Assembly: GCF_000231115.1 (NCBI RefSeq) | Contig: NW_006889836.1 | Span: 124,001 to 188,000 of the forward strand | Source of the DNA: Vittaforma corneae ATCC 50505 | Lineage: Eukaryota; Microsporidia; Nosematidae | Reading direction: 5' to 3' | DNA: 64,000 bases | Shown here: positions 55,970 through 64,000 of the stretch, one piece after another | How the letters are laid out: the number at the start of each line of letters is the position of its first letter | How positions within the stretch are numbered: position 1 is the first letter of the stretch | Translations under genes and position numbers: made by a program | Notes under the pieces: model-generated | What the model was told of the DNA's origin: nothing | Database searches by the model: none | The model's input: only the letters and a program-made list of their open reading frames with translations

Positions 55970-57256
55970 TTACAGATATTTATTAAATTTGAAGAAGTCA
56001 TATAATTTTATTTGCAAATGCTCAATGAACATGCCAAATCTGCAAATAAAGTTACTTCTTCCGGGAAATTGCAGCATTACGTTTTTAAAATCTATTGTTT
56101 TGGTAGGAATACAGTAATACACATCTTCAATTTGCTTTGCAATCGTTTTCCAGTTGTACTTCCCTAAAATATAACTGTAAAGCTTAAATGGATCATGTTG
56201 GTTAATCATCTTGAATGCATTAGATAACTGTCGGGAAATTCCATCCGCAGTAGGCTCACAAAAGAGTATTCCCTCGTTGCACAGTATTTCATGGATTCCA
56301 CCAACATTCGTACTGACAACTAACAACCCACAGGCGGCAGCTTCCAGTATAGCCAAACAAAATGTTTCAGTCAAAGACGTGTTCAGGAAAATATCTGCAC
56401 TTCTTAGAAAATCTGGAACTTTCTCATACTCTACTTCTTCTAAAAGCTTAACTTGGCCATGCAAATCATTTTCATCAATAGCCTGTAAGATCTCTGATTT
56501 TTTCGGGCCATTGCCAACGATAATAACCTCAAAATCTTTGTTTTTGCAAATCAAAGGAAGAGCCTCAATCAAAAGATCAACACCTTTTCTAAAGACTAAC
56601 CTTGACATTACAAGTATTCTTTTGGTTTTTCTTATTTTCCTTGAAACGGGATAGAATTTCTCAGGTATTATCCCGTTAGGAATCACAGATATTCTCTCAA
56701 GGGGTATATTTGTCCTAATATGTGTGTTTTCTTTTGAAATCTCTGAAACGCAGATAGCCCAGTCTACGTTCTTACATATAAATCTGCTTAAACCATTAAC
56801 TAGTATTCTTTCAAACTTAGCCACTTCAAATAAAGAGTGATCTGTGATTACTGTCTTGATATTTAAATTGCTTGCATGATAAACACCTTCAAAGCATAGG
56901 CTTGATACAGTTTGATGGCCGTGGACAATCTGAATATTGTGTCTTATAAAGATTTCCCTGAAAAGAATGTAATTGGTAAAAAGTGTGGGAAATGTTCCAT
57001 TTTTTGCTATTATTGGAATATCCAAATAATATACAACTAGGTTACCTATTTTCTTTACTCCTTCATAGTTTTCGTTTTTTGTTTTATACTTGTGAGTTAT
57101 GATAATCACAGAGTGTCCAAGGCTATAAAGCTCTTCTCCAATTGTTTTTATGTGTGTCTCGACACCACCTTTGCTTGGATAGAAGAAATCTGAGACTAAT
57201 GCAATATTTAAACTTGGTTTTCCTGCACTATTTAGATTGTGTTTGGTAGTTTCCAT
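55970..57256 (-). CDS. GPI3: GPI-GlcNAc transferase catalytic subunit PIG-A (GPI3)
   Basis: A 428-residue GT4 glycosyltransferase, the catalytic subunit that transfers GlcNAc from UDP-GlcNAc to phosphatidylinositol on the cytosolic face of the ER. NIALVSDFFYPSKGGVETHI is the near-invariant PIG-A start; VHGHQTVSSLCFE, TDHSLF, SVIPNGI, RLVFRKGVDLL, the E-x7-E motif in T-E-T-F-C-L-A-I-L-E, and STNVGGIHE are all present. The usual single membrane helix near the C-terminus is not obvious; the tail after 390 is only moderately hydrophobic. Companion subunits GPI1 and GPI2 lie at 13.8 and 22.2 kb. Confidence 0.95.
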   Translation of the reverse strand: METTKHNLNSAGKPSLNIALVSDFFYPSKGGVETHIKTIGEELYSLGHSVIIITHKYKTKNENYEGVKKIGNLVVYYLDIPIIAKNGTFPTLFTNYILFREIFIRHNIQIVHGHQTVSSLCFEGVYHASNLNIKTVITDHSLFEVAKFERILVNGLSRFICKNVDWAICVSEISKENTHIRTNIPLERISVIPNGIIPEKFYPVSRKIRKTKRILVMSRLVFRKGVDLLIEALPLICKNKDFEVIIVGNGPKKSEILQAIDENDLHGQVKLLEEVEYEKVPDFLRSADIFLNTSLTETFCLAILEAAACGLLVVSTNVGGIHEILCNEGILFCEPTADGISRQLSNAFKMINQHDPFKLYSYILGKYNWKTIAKQIEDVYYCIPTKTIDFKNVMLQFPGRSNFICRFGMFIEHLQIKLYDFFKFNKYL

Positions 57257-57400
57257 TTAGGATATAAATTGCATACAACACTAATTGCATACAGGGTTTG
57301 TCAAGAGAATTGCTGCAATAATAGCAACTTTGGGCGAATTAGTCCATGTCACATATTTTTGTTTTGCTTCTTGGATCGTTTTCCTTCCCAATCTTTGGTA

Positions 57401-57424
57401 AAATTTTTTAAAAATTTTCCCCCA
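57401..57424 (+). promoter_or_regulatory. A/T box plus CCCCC before uL11
   Basis: A3T6A5T4 is followed at once by CCCCCA and the uL11 ATG. The A/T part nearly matches the element before uS2, and the C run matches the start-site CCC signal seen before many genes in this window. This is the clearest composite example. Confidence 0.6.
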
Positions 57425-57979
57425 ATGGTACTCATTCCAAATAAAGATCCAGAAGCGGATTATCTTCTTGTAAGAGTTGTAGGTGGTGAATTGCCTGGTG
57501 CGACTTTCTCTCAGAGGGTTGGTCCAATGAAAATACCTGGTAAAGTTGTTGGTGAAGAAGTTAGAAAGCTCACAGCCAAAGAGTTCGTTCAGCAGAAGAT
57601 TCATGTTCTTTTGAAAGTAAAGGATAGAAAGGCAACGTGTGAACTAATGCCTTCTACAGCGCAAATCATAATAAGAGAGCTTAAAGAGTGCAGAGAACCA
57701 AGAAAGAAAGGATCTGAAAAGGCACCAAGACTTCACAACGGATCTTTAAGTTTAAATGCGCTTTTCAAAGTCGCAACAGAGGTTAGAGCAAGATCTAGAT
57801 CTAATTCTATGAAAGGGACAGTTAAAGAAGTTCTTGGTACAGCTAGAGCGGTTGGATGTTCTATTGAGGGAAAACACCCCAAGGAGGTAACATTTGCTGT
57901 TACAAACGGCAGAGCAGCAGTTGCTGAGTTATTTGGAATTGAGAATGTAAATTCTTTACCGGCATTTTTAGATGATTAA
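57425..57979 (+). CDS. RPL12: 60S ribosomal protein uL11 (RPL12)
   Basis: A 184-residue large-subunit protein at the GTPase-associated centre, binding 25S rRNA beneath the P stalk. Family features: Y-L-L-V-R-V-V-G-G-E-L-P-G-A, VGPMKIPGKVVGEEV, V-P-S-A-like MPSTAQIIIREL, RSNSMKGTVKEVLGTARAVGCSIEGKHP (the C-terminal rRNA-binding helix region). It is ~20 residues longer than yeast Rpl12 at the C-terminus (AELFGIENVNSLPAF). The frame opens far upstream, but the ATG at 57425 aligns with the family start and follows CCCCC. Confidence 0.95.
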   Translation: MVLIPNKDPEADYLLVRVVGGELPGATFSQRVGPMKIPGKVVGEEVRKLTAKEFVQQKIHVLLKVKDRKATCELMPSTAQIIIRELKECREPRKKGSEKAPRLHNGSLSLNALFKVATEVRARSRSNSMKGTVKEVLGTARAVGCSIEGKHPKEVTFAVTNGRAAVAELFGIENVNSLPAFLDD

Positions 57980-58136
57980 AGAATATTTGAATTATTCATG
58001 CGTTTATGTTCATTATACACTCAATAATATATAACTTACTGATCAATGTATAAATATTAAATTACAATATATTAAAAAGTATGCCATAAGGATTTGGATA
58101 TCCAAATAATTTGATTGCAGTATAATGAAATTGGTT

Positions 58137-59354
58137 TTATTTATTAATTGATAGCTTATGCTTGCGATTATCGATGAAGTTTCTCATCTCTCGGATGAAC
58201 ATCACAGACACTGCAAAAATTCCAGAAAATATCACAAAGTATTCAAGAATTAGATGGTATTTGTGAGAAGCAACTTCACTTGTTGATTCTGTCAAGTAAT
58301 CAACATCATTCACTATTTTTGATAACCTTTTCAATTGAACATCCAACTGATTAATTTTTCCATCCAAATCATTTCTGTTAGTTCTTCCGGACACGCCAGT
58401 CTTCATTTTTCCAACCTTTTCTGAGAGCGAATCGACTTCTTTAATCAGTTCCTTCTCTGCCTTTATTATTGATGTTTCAGGAAGCTCTCCAATCACAGCT
58501 TTGGTATAGCTTATAACAGCATTGATCTTGAAGAGCAAATCTTGGACATCCACATTTGGATGCTTGATCTCACTCTTTGGCTTGACCTGTGTTGTAATCT
58601 TCTGCATATTAACTTTAGTGACACTATAATCAGGTGTCTCTTCTCTATGGTAAAGTTGTGCATTTCTCAGTTCAAATGCTTTTCCAGATGATACGTGCTT
58701 GTAATCTGCAAACAGTGATAGATAGCTTCCACCTTTAGCAAATTCCAGATAGTCTTTTGTAAAGAATCTGAAGTTGTCGTAAATTACAGTGTCTCCGTCA
58801 TAAATCTCAACTTTAAAGTTCTTATCCGTACAGATAACCTTAAGCTTTAATGTCTCAAGGTTTGAAAATCTTTTTGGATTTAGGGAATCAATCACAGAGA
58901 CGTACTCATCCATATTGGTGTAATCAATCCCATCATTCTTAGCATAGACAAGCTCCACACCTTTACCAACAAACTCTAATCCAACAGCAAACCCATGAAA
59001 CTTTGAAGGCCCACCCTTAAATGATCCTATGACAGGCTTTTCTTTTGTATAGAACAGGAAAATGCCAGCGGATTCCCTAGATTCAAGGTTGAGCTCATTG
59101 AATTCAAATGTGAATGACCAGTTGTTTTGGGGATTTTGGATCTCCCATCTAACCATAGCACTTTCATCTATTGTAGATCTCATAAAAAGCTTGTCAGGTT
59201 TTACCATGACATTTTGAATTCCAATGCGATCATTATAGACGTGAGGAATGAAGCTGATCTCATCAATGACAGATTCGGTGATGTCATTGTTGTTCGTGGT
59301 ATTCTTTATATTCTCAGTGAATATCCCAACAAGATTCAGAAATAATCCAAGCAT
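58137..59354 (-). CDS. L-type lectin cargo receptor (ERGIC-53/EMP47 family)
   Basis: A 405-residue type I membrane protein cycling between ER and Golgi. It has a signal peptide (about 1-13), a leguminous-type lectin domain (about 35-235) with W-S-F-T-F-E-F, GIFLFYT, FHGFAVGLEF and VEIYDGD, then a coiled-coil stalk (about 265-360), one membrane helix (about 371-390) and a short basic tail. Usually F-D-G-x-x-V is followed by D-x-Y-x-N, which binds calcium; here the sequence is E-F-V-G-K, so sugar binding may be lost. The tail lacks a KKXX end. Confidence 0.85.
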   Translation of the reverse strand: MLGLFLNLVGIFTENIKNTTNNNDITESVIDEISFIPHVYNDRIGIQNVMVKPDKLFMRSTIDESAMVRWEIQNPQNNWSFTFEFNELNLESRESAGIFLFYTKEKPVIGSFKGGPSKFHGFAVGLEFVGKGVELVYAKNDGIDYTNMDEYVSVIDSLNPKRFSNLETLKLKVICTDKNFKVEIYDGDTVIYDNFRFFTKDYLEFAKGGSYLSLFADYKHVSSGKAFELRNAQLYHREETPDYSVTKVNMQKITTQVKPKSEIKHPNVDVQDLLFKINAVISYTKAVIGELPETSIIKAEKELIKEVDSLSEKVGKMKTGVSGRTNRNDLDGKINQLDVQLKRLSKIVNDVDYLTESTSEVASHKYHLILEYFVIFSGIFAVSVMFIREMRNFIDNRKHKLSINK

Positions 59355-59802
59355 TGCTTGTTTTTAGTTTTCCCTTTTCAATATAATCTGAAACTGTTTT
59401 AAGCTATTTACAAAATAAACAAGATTGAAAAACTCAACATTTTATTATATTTATTAACAGTAGGCTGCAATAGCAGCACTCAGCAATTCATTTAATAAGC
59501 TTAATTTAAATTTACAACATACCGTTTAATTTTTAATTTGTCAATTGTGTTTGAATATTGCTAAGCAATGGCACTGTCATTTAGTGCATATTAAAAAAAA
59601 TTAGAATGTATCGAGGCTGTCTAGTTTTGATGTGCTGTCACGGGCTATCTTATGGATATATACTTTATTTAAACTTAAGAACAATGCCTAAGATTACATT
59701 GAAATTAAAAGTAGTTTATTGGTTGTTAACCTCAAACAAATATATCAGCGATCCGACAGTTAAAACTTGCTTTTATTTAAGTTTCCTTCAGAATTTAGTT
59801 CC
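59355..59802. other. Divergent region between lectin and secreted protein
   Basis: About 450 bp, AT-rich. An 80-codon ATG frame (59606-59848) overlaps the next gene and lacks any feature, so I left it out. No RNA gene seen. Confidence 0.55.
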
Positions 59803-60324
59803 ATGGCACTATTTCTATTCTTCATTACTGCACTATGCTCAACACTGATAATTCCTAAGGCACATCTAAATCACAGGCTTTCTTATCACAAAAATGGGGC
59901 CAAGTTCATCAACAGCTCTGTTAATGAAAATACACGGGTCGATGACTACTTTGATTTTCCTGACAGCTTCAGCTACCTCAGCAGCTCAGAATACTCGCTG
60001 TGCAGAAATTCAAACAACAAGCTATACATCTGTCCAAAGTCTATCAAATCTATGGCTTGGAAGCTTGAAGACATAAGAAGAGAAGTAAGGTTCAGAGATC
60101 CTTACGGTGATTGCCTTACAGTTGGGATGCATAATCTTAAAGATGATAGCTATAATGTTGAGCTGAAGGAATGCTCCGAGAAAAACCAAAATCAAATATT
60201 CATACTATTTAGTGATCATGGTAATATCAAAACTTCAGAAATTACAAGGAAAAACATAAACAGTGTGCCAGAAAACGAAAAAAATGATTTTAGAATGAAA
60301 AATATTAAATTTAAATGGTATTAA
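59803..60324 (+). CDS. Small secreted beta-trefoil-like protein
   Basis: A 173-residue protein with a signal peptide (MALFLFFITALCSTLI). The body has YSLCRNSNNKLYICPK, then AWKLEDI, REVRFRDPYGDCLTVG and VELKECSEKNQNQIFIL: the same C-x(n)-C / W-K-L / F-x-D-x-x-G-x-C-L / E-C...Q-x-F order as the proteins at 53691 and 55251 and typical of ricin-B-lectin-like repeats. Its tail is basic (MKNIKFKWY). ATG 59803 was chosen over an upstream TTG because it begins the signal peptide. Confidence 0.7.
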   Translation: MALFLFFITALCSTLIIPKAHLNHRLSYHKNGAKFINSSVNENTRVDDYFDFPDSFSYLSSSEYSLCRNSNNKLYICPKSIKSMAWKLEDIRREVRFRDPYGDCLTVGMHNLKDDSYNVELKECSEKNQNQIFILFSDHGNIKTSEITRKNINSVPENEKNDFRMKNIKFKWY

Positions 60325-61221
60325 AGTGAAATTTCAACAATTACTGCTCTGGTTTTTAAAATCATCACTTTAGTCGTGTTAGAACTGTTCAATACCTTCA
60401 ACACTGTTCGATTCATTTTTACTATTAATGGTAAATAAATTATGTCAATTTTTAATGTTTTTATTTTATTTTAACTGTTTAATTATTTTTTAACTTTTGA
60501 AAAATTTTAGATGATCAAACTAGCATATTTTGAAATAAAAGTGACAGGAATATCCAATTCCTTCAAATTTAAATAGGTTAGCGATGATCTTTATTATACC
60601 TTGATTTAACTCTTGCTTGCAATGCTGGTATTATTGATTTGGCTATTCACTAGTAAATATTGCACGTGTTGTTCTTTGATTAAAATATAATCTGTTAATC
60701 AAACGTCAATTGCTTATTTTTCTTAACAGTCAAAAGATCATTAAAAATCTTTATCATTTGTTTAATAAAAACGTTAATTATTAAAAAAATGTCAAATGTC
60801 TTGACACATATCACATTCATTATATTAAGCTATAATTATTGATCTTAAGTGCACTTTTCTTTATATTTCTATACTAGCTATTCAAAACTCAGATTAGCTT
60901 GTTTAAAAGTCAGAGAAGTAACGGCGATCAAAAATGTAAAAATCAATACATTCCAACAATCAACAACTCCACTTTTACTTCCCTTTATTTCAAATCATTG
61001 GCTTTGATCTGTCTCCTAAATCATGTACTTTCTCTAAAAATTTTGCAAAAAATTTAACTTCAATTCAATAATTAAAACAACTGAAATTGCCAATAATATA
61101 ATTGTTTTGAAAATTTTAAATTGATTTGCCACCACAATTGAATTCTTATAAAAATTTGTATTTTTAGTGTTAAGCTTTTGTTTTAAATTCAATTTATATC
61201 ATATTTTTGAAACATACCCTT
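60325..61221. other. Longest gene-free region, upstream of SIN3
   Basis: About 900 bp, extremely AT-rich, with many TTTAAA and AAATTT strings (for example 60500-60515, 61030-61060, 61100-61130). No ORF or RNA gene recognised. The region between two plus-strand genes is unusually long for this genome and may contain extended SIN3 control sequence or an unrecognised RNA. Confidence 0.55.
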
Positions 61222-62247
61222 ATGTCTACTGAAAGTGAAGCAGTTCAGAACAGTTCAGAGCATGATAGCGTAAAGAAACAGGCTATGATATATGAAGATG
61301 CAGATCAGAGACAAAGAGTAATGGAGGATCAGCAGATGAGATACCATCAGAGTGTCAGTCCACCACCTCATCCGATGATGTATCGGCATGGAATGGAACA
61401 GCTTATGATGCGTCAAGCGATGCCTCGTTCGATCTCTCCACGTATACAACCTACCGAAGATTCAGATCTTACAGATGCAATGATTTTTCTTAATAGAATC
61501 AAAGAGGAGTTTAATGATAATTTGCATGTTTATGATAGCTTTCTAGAGACAATGAGAGACTTTAGATTCGAAAAAATCGATGCCGAAGAAGTTTGTAAGG
61601 CTGTGAGAATTCTTTTCAAAGACAAGCCTCATCTGATTCGCTTGTTTGATGAGTATCTTCCTCATCATTTAAGATATTCAGATATGAGTAGAAGTTATGA
61701 CATGCAAATGCCAGAGAGACATAAAAATGCCTCATTTAGAGGATCAGGATTTATTCCTAAGCCACCTGCTCCTATGCATGTGGGTCAAATTCCACCTGGA
61801 TCTGCTTTGCATATCAACAGAATGGGGCATCCAATACCAACACATCCTTCGTTTATTGGGAGGTCTGTCAGACAAAGCCCTCCGCCTCAGATGAATGTTC
61901 CTCAAGAATCTCAGTCGAGATTCAAAGCTACAGCACCCCAGCAACCACAGTCACCAAGACATAAAACCGCACACGATTTTGTACAGCAGGTTAAGAAAAG
62001 ATATTTAAATAAGCCATTGATATATAAACAATTCGTAGATCTGCTACAAAACTCTAAAAATAGCTTTGAGAAACTCTATACCCAAGTAAGTGCATTGCTC
62101 TGTGATTCACCTGATTTAATTGAGAAATTTGAAAGGAATTTTAAGACTCCACAATCTCCAGATGGAATGATGTATACAAGCGACAGAGATCCTCTCAGAA
62201 AGATTAAACAGAGGCTGCAGAGCAAGGCAATCTTGAACAATTCTTGA
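61222..62247 (+). CDS. SIN3: SIN3 corepressor, N-terminal PAH1-PAH2 part, split by frameshift
   Basis: SIN3 scaffolds the Rpd3/HDAC histone deacetylase complex. This part holds two paired amphipathic helix domains: PAH1 (about residues 85-150; TDAMIFLNRIKEEF...YDSFLETMRDF...LFKDKPHLIRLFDEYLP) and PAH2 (about 250-315; AHDFVQQVKKRYLN...YKQFVDLLQ...LLCDSPDLIEKFERNF), joined by a Pro/Met-rich linker. The ATG 61222 follows ACCCTT; a TTG lies five codons earlier. The frame stops at 62247 exactly where PAH3 should begin, and PAH3 is in the adjacent frame. Confidence 0.9.
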   Translation: MSTESEAVQNSSEHDSVKKQAMIYEDADQRQRVMEDQQMRYHQSVSPPPHPMMYRHGMEQLMMRQAMPRSISPRIQPTEDSDLTDAMIFLNRIKEEFNDNLHVYDSFLETMRDFRFEKIDAEEVCKAVRILFKDKPHLIRLFDEYLPHHLRYSDMSRSYDMQMPERHKNASFRGSGFIPKPPAPMHVGQIPPGSALHINRMGHPIPTHPSFIGRSVRQSPPPQMNVPQESQSRFKATAPQQPQSPRHKTAHDFVQQVKKRYLNKPLIYKQFVDLLQNSKNSFEKLYTQVSALLCDSPDLIEKFERNFKTPQSPDGMMYTSDRDPLRKIKQRLQSKAILNNS

Positions 62248-63608
62248 AAGTTATCAATTATTACAATCAAAATTACCTAAATGCTAGTGATGTTATCACT
62301 CTTGTTGAACCATTAATAGAAGATAAAGAGAACATGGCTGCTTTCAAATCATTTATTAAATATGAAGAGGTTGTGTTAGAAACCGAAGCAACTAGATATA
62401 AAGGATTAGAAAAGATAGGATCATACAAGATACTTCCAATAGAGATCACTTTAGATTCCTCTATACCCCTCTTTAAGGAAGTACTCAACTGTACCTGTGT
62501 TTCTGTATCTACACATGAGTCGGAAGATGACACGTATGTTTTTAGACATAAAAACCATTCCGAAGATCTTCTCACCCGTATTGTAGATGAACGATCGGAG
62601 GCTGATTTAGTTATGGATCGCCTAAAGTATTTAATCATTAAACTTGAGGAAATCTATGAATCAGTTGAAGATGTTGAACTTGCTCCTAACGACATTCAAA
62701 TGTCAGGTTCACTGGTCAAAGAAACATTGAAGAATGTGTATGATACCAAATGCCCCGAAATTCTTGAGTCCATTCTTATCAATCCTAAGAAGGCTATTCC
62801 TGTGGTTCTTAAGAGATTGAACAAGGTTTTTAGGGAAAATCTAGAACGATTACGTGATTTCAAAAAGTTCTGGCGGGATATTGCTGAAGAACATTATTAC
62901 AAGGCCTATGATACTAAAGGCGTGCTGTATCGTTCCCAGGAGAAGAACTATCTTTCATTAAGAAACGTTGAATGCGAGTCTCACAGCCCCTTATCTTTCG
63001 ACGTGAAAGATTTTGAATTGTTAAGCAATATACGAAATTTTTTTAGTGTTTTTGCTAAAAGTCACGCATCTAACAGTTTTAGAAAGCCAGCCGTTGAAGC
63101 CCAGCTTCAAGTTTTTGATTCACTCCTTGAGGAACTGTACAAGGAGTCCACATCTAAAATAACGAATTTTAATACCTATGCATTGTACTATTATCTTCTC
63201 ATGCTTTATACTCGTCTTGAGGAAATAAAGAAATTAAAACTAGAGCCTATTTCCTCTAATCCAGTAACTGTGTCTATCTCTCTTCAGGAAGAATATCACA
63301 TTGAAGATCGATATGCAGAGATATTAAAAGCAGCCGAAGAGCTCATGAATAAGCAACTTGATGCAGATAGATTTGAGGAGATTGTAAGAAGAATGACTGA
63401 TAGTATGGGATACAAACTGTATAATTTTAAGAAAATAGTATCAAAAATAGAGAGACAGGTTAATAGTCTTATTGAGGGAAATACAGAAGAAGTACAGGAT
63501 GAAGAGGGAGAACAAGCCAATTATTCCATAGTAAAAGCCGGAAGTATTGTAACAATTCGTAGGGTTGAAGATAGTGCTATTGAAGAAGTTTCAACAAATA
63601 AAAATTGA
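62244..63608 (+). CDS. SIN3: SIN3 corepressor, PAH3 and HDAC-interaction part, split by frameshift
   Basis: This continues SIN3 in the next frame; coding sense starts a few codons before 62244 (EQFLKVINYYN). It has PAH3 (VITLVEPLIEDKENMAAFKSFIKYE), then the HDAC-interacting domain: S-Y-K-I-L-P, CVSVSTHESED with VFRHKNHSEDLLTRIVDERSE (family 'S-E-D...F-x-x-x-R-K-N-x-x-E-x-x-L-F-x-x-E-D-E-R-x-E'), and VVLKRLNKV. A helical C-terminal region (about 265-400) resembles the Sin3 C-terminal domain. The ORF has no ATG at its head, supporting a single gene of ~800 residues. Confidence 0.9.
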   Translation: MKVINYYNQNYLNASDVITLVEPLIEDKENMAAFKSFIKYEEVVLETEATRYKGLEKIGSYKILPIEITLDSSIPLFKEVLNCTCVSVSTHESEDDTYVFRHKNHSEDLLTRIVDERSEADLVMDRLKYLIIKLEEIYESVEDVELAPNDIQMSGSLVKETLKNVYDTKCPEILESILINPKKAIPVVLKRLNKVFRENLERLRDFKKFWRDIAEEHYYKAYDTKGVLYRSQEKNYLSLRNVECESHSPLSFDVKDFELLSNIRNFFSVFAKSHASNSFRKPAVEAQLQVFDSLLEELYKESTSKITNFNTYALYYYLLMLYTRLEEIKKLKLEPISSNPVTVSISLQEEYHIEDRYAEILKAAEELMNKQLDADRFEEIVRRMTDSMGYKLYNFKKIVSKIERQVNSLIEGNTEEVQDEEGEQANYSIVKAGSIVTIRRVEDSAIEEVSTNKN

Positions 63609-64000
63609 AACATTTGAGTATTTTAATTATGTTTACACTCACCTACTTTAATATTTACCTTGATTATCTTCTTTAATACTTCTTTGCTAACTTTTTGTTG
63701 GTAGTTTAACAGTGTTTTTAATTAGATTTGTGATTGTTTTTGTCTTTAATAATTTGTACAAAAATTGAAGGCAGTGTGGCCCATTTGAATCTAAGGCTTA
63801 TTTCAAGAATAGTCAGCAAAAACAATTAAAAACAACACTGTTATGAAAACATTTAAGCCATTCAATAAAGCAGAACTCATTGTAATGATAGATTGAATAA
63901 TACAGTGCATCATGTAAATGAATTAAGGTCTGTTATAAACGTATGTAGTATTGCTCTTTGATGCCATAAACAGAATAAGCACAATAACTATTAAAATAAC
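63609..64000. other. 3' flank of SIN3 to window end
   Basis: About 390 bp of AT-rich sequence with no recognisable gene before the window ends. The start of a neighbouring gene may lie beyond 64000. Confidence 0.55.

Noticed and set aside
59606..59848. 80-codon ATG ORF before the secreted protein
   Set aside because: Overlaps a gene with a signal peptide in another frame; Cys/Tyr/Leu composition typical of AT-rich noise.

Overview
This window reads as nuclear DNA of a microsporidian, a highly reduced fungus-related intracellular parasite. Genes are short, almost all intronless, AT-rich and closely packed on both strands. Most are eukaryotic core genes: proteasome, small-subunit processome, TFIIH, chromatin complexes, GPI synthesis. 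Many start codons are preceded within a few bases by CCC or GGG, often with an A/T-rich AAATTTT box just upstream, as described for microsporidian transcription signals. Small secreted proteins with a beta-trefoil-like cysteine pattern also fit. I cannot name the genus from sequence alone. Two 20-N gaps (510-529, 23972-23991) show it is a draft scaffold.

Layout. 0-4 kb: a ~505 bp direct repeat flanks a protein tyrosine phosphatase gene and carries the 3' end of MLH1; MLH1 itself lacks its ATPase half. 4-14 kb: DHHC acyltransferase, DEAH helicase, BUB1-like protein, ADA2, VPS9 protein, ribosomal uS2, a tiny MZT1-like gene. 14-19 kb: GPI1, RPN8, membrane protein, the divergent EAF7/PCC1 pair. 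19-28 kb: bacterial-type CMP kinase, tRNA-Gln, p24 protein, thymidylate synthase, GPI2, a repetitive tail-anchored Gln/Pro-rich protein, NCS6, a membrane protein in several frames, UTP23. 28-37 kb: DIM1, multipass protein, TOP2, DCP1, thioredoxin reductase. 37-53 kb: secreted His-rich protein, SLC41-like transporter, aldo-keto reductase, HSF-type factor, KRR1, SSL1, AZUL-HECT ligase, RPT1, UBE3D-like protein. 53-64 kb: three secreted beta-trefoil-like proteins, IES6-like, PIG-A, uL11, an ERGIC-53-type lectin and SIN3.

Themes. Three subunits of GPI-GlcNAc transferase (GPI1, GPI2, PIG-A) are present, together with p24 and L-type lectin cargo receptors, so early secretion and GPI anchoring are well represented. 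Chromatin regulators (ADA2, EAF7, IES6/YL1-C, SIN3), tRNA modification (NCS6, PCC1, possibly an Elongator subunit) and rRNA processing (UTP23, DIM1, KRR1) are the other groups. At least five conserved genes (MLH1, DEAH helicase, TOP2, thioredoxin reductase, SIN3) are each broken by a single frame change, several at homopolymer runs. The simplest reading is indel errors in the draft, although real decay, most likely for MLH1, cannot be excluded.
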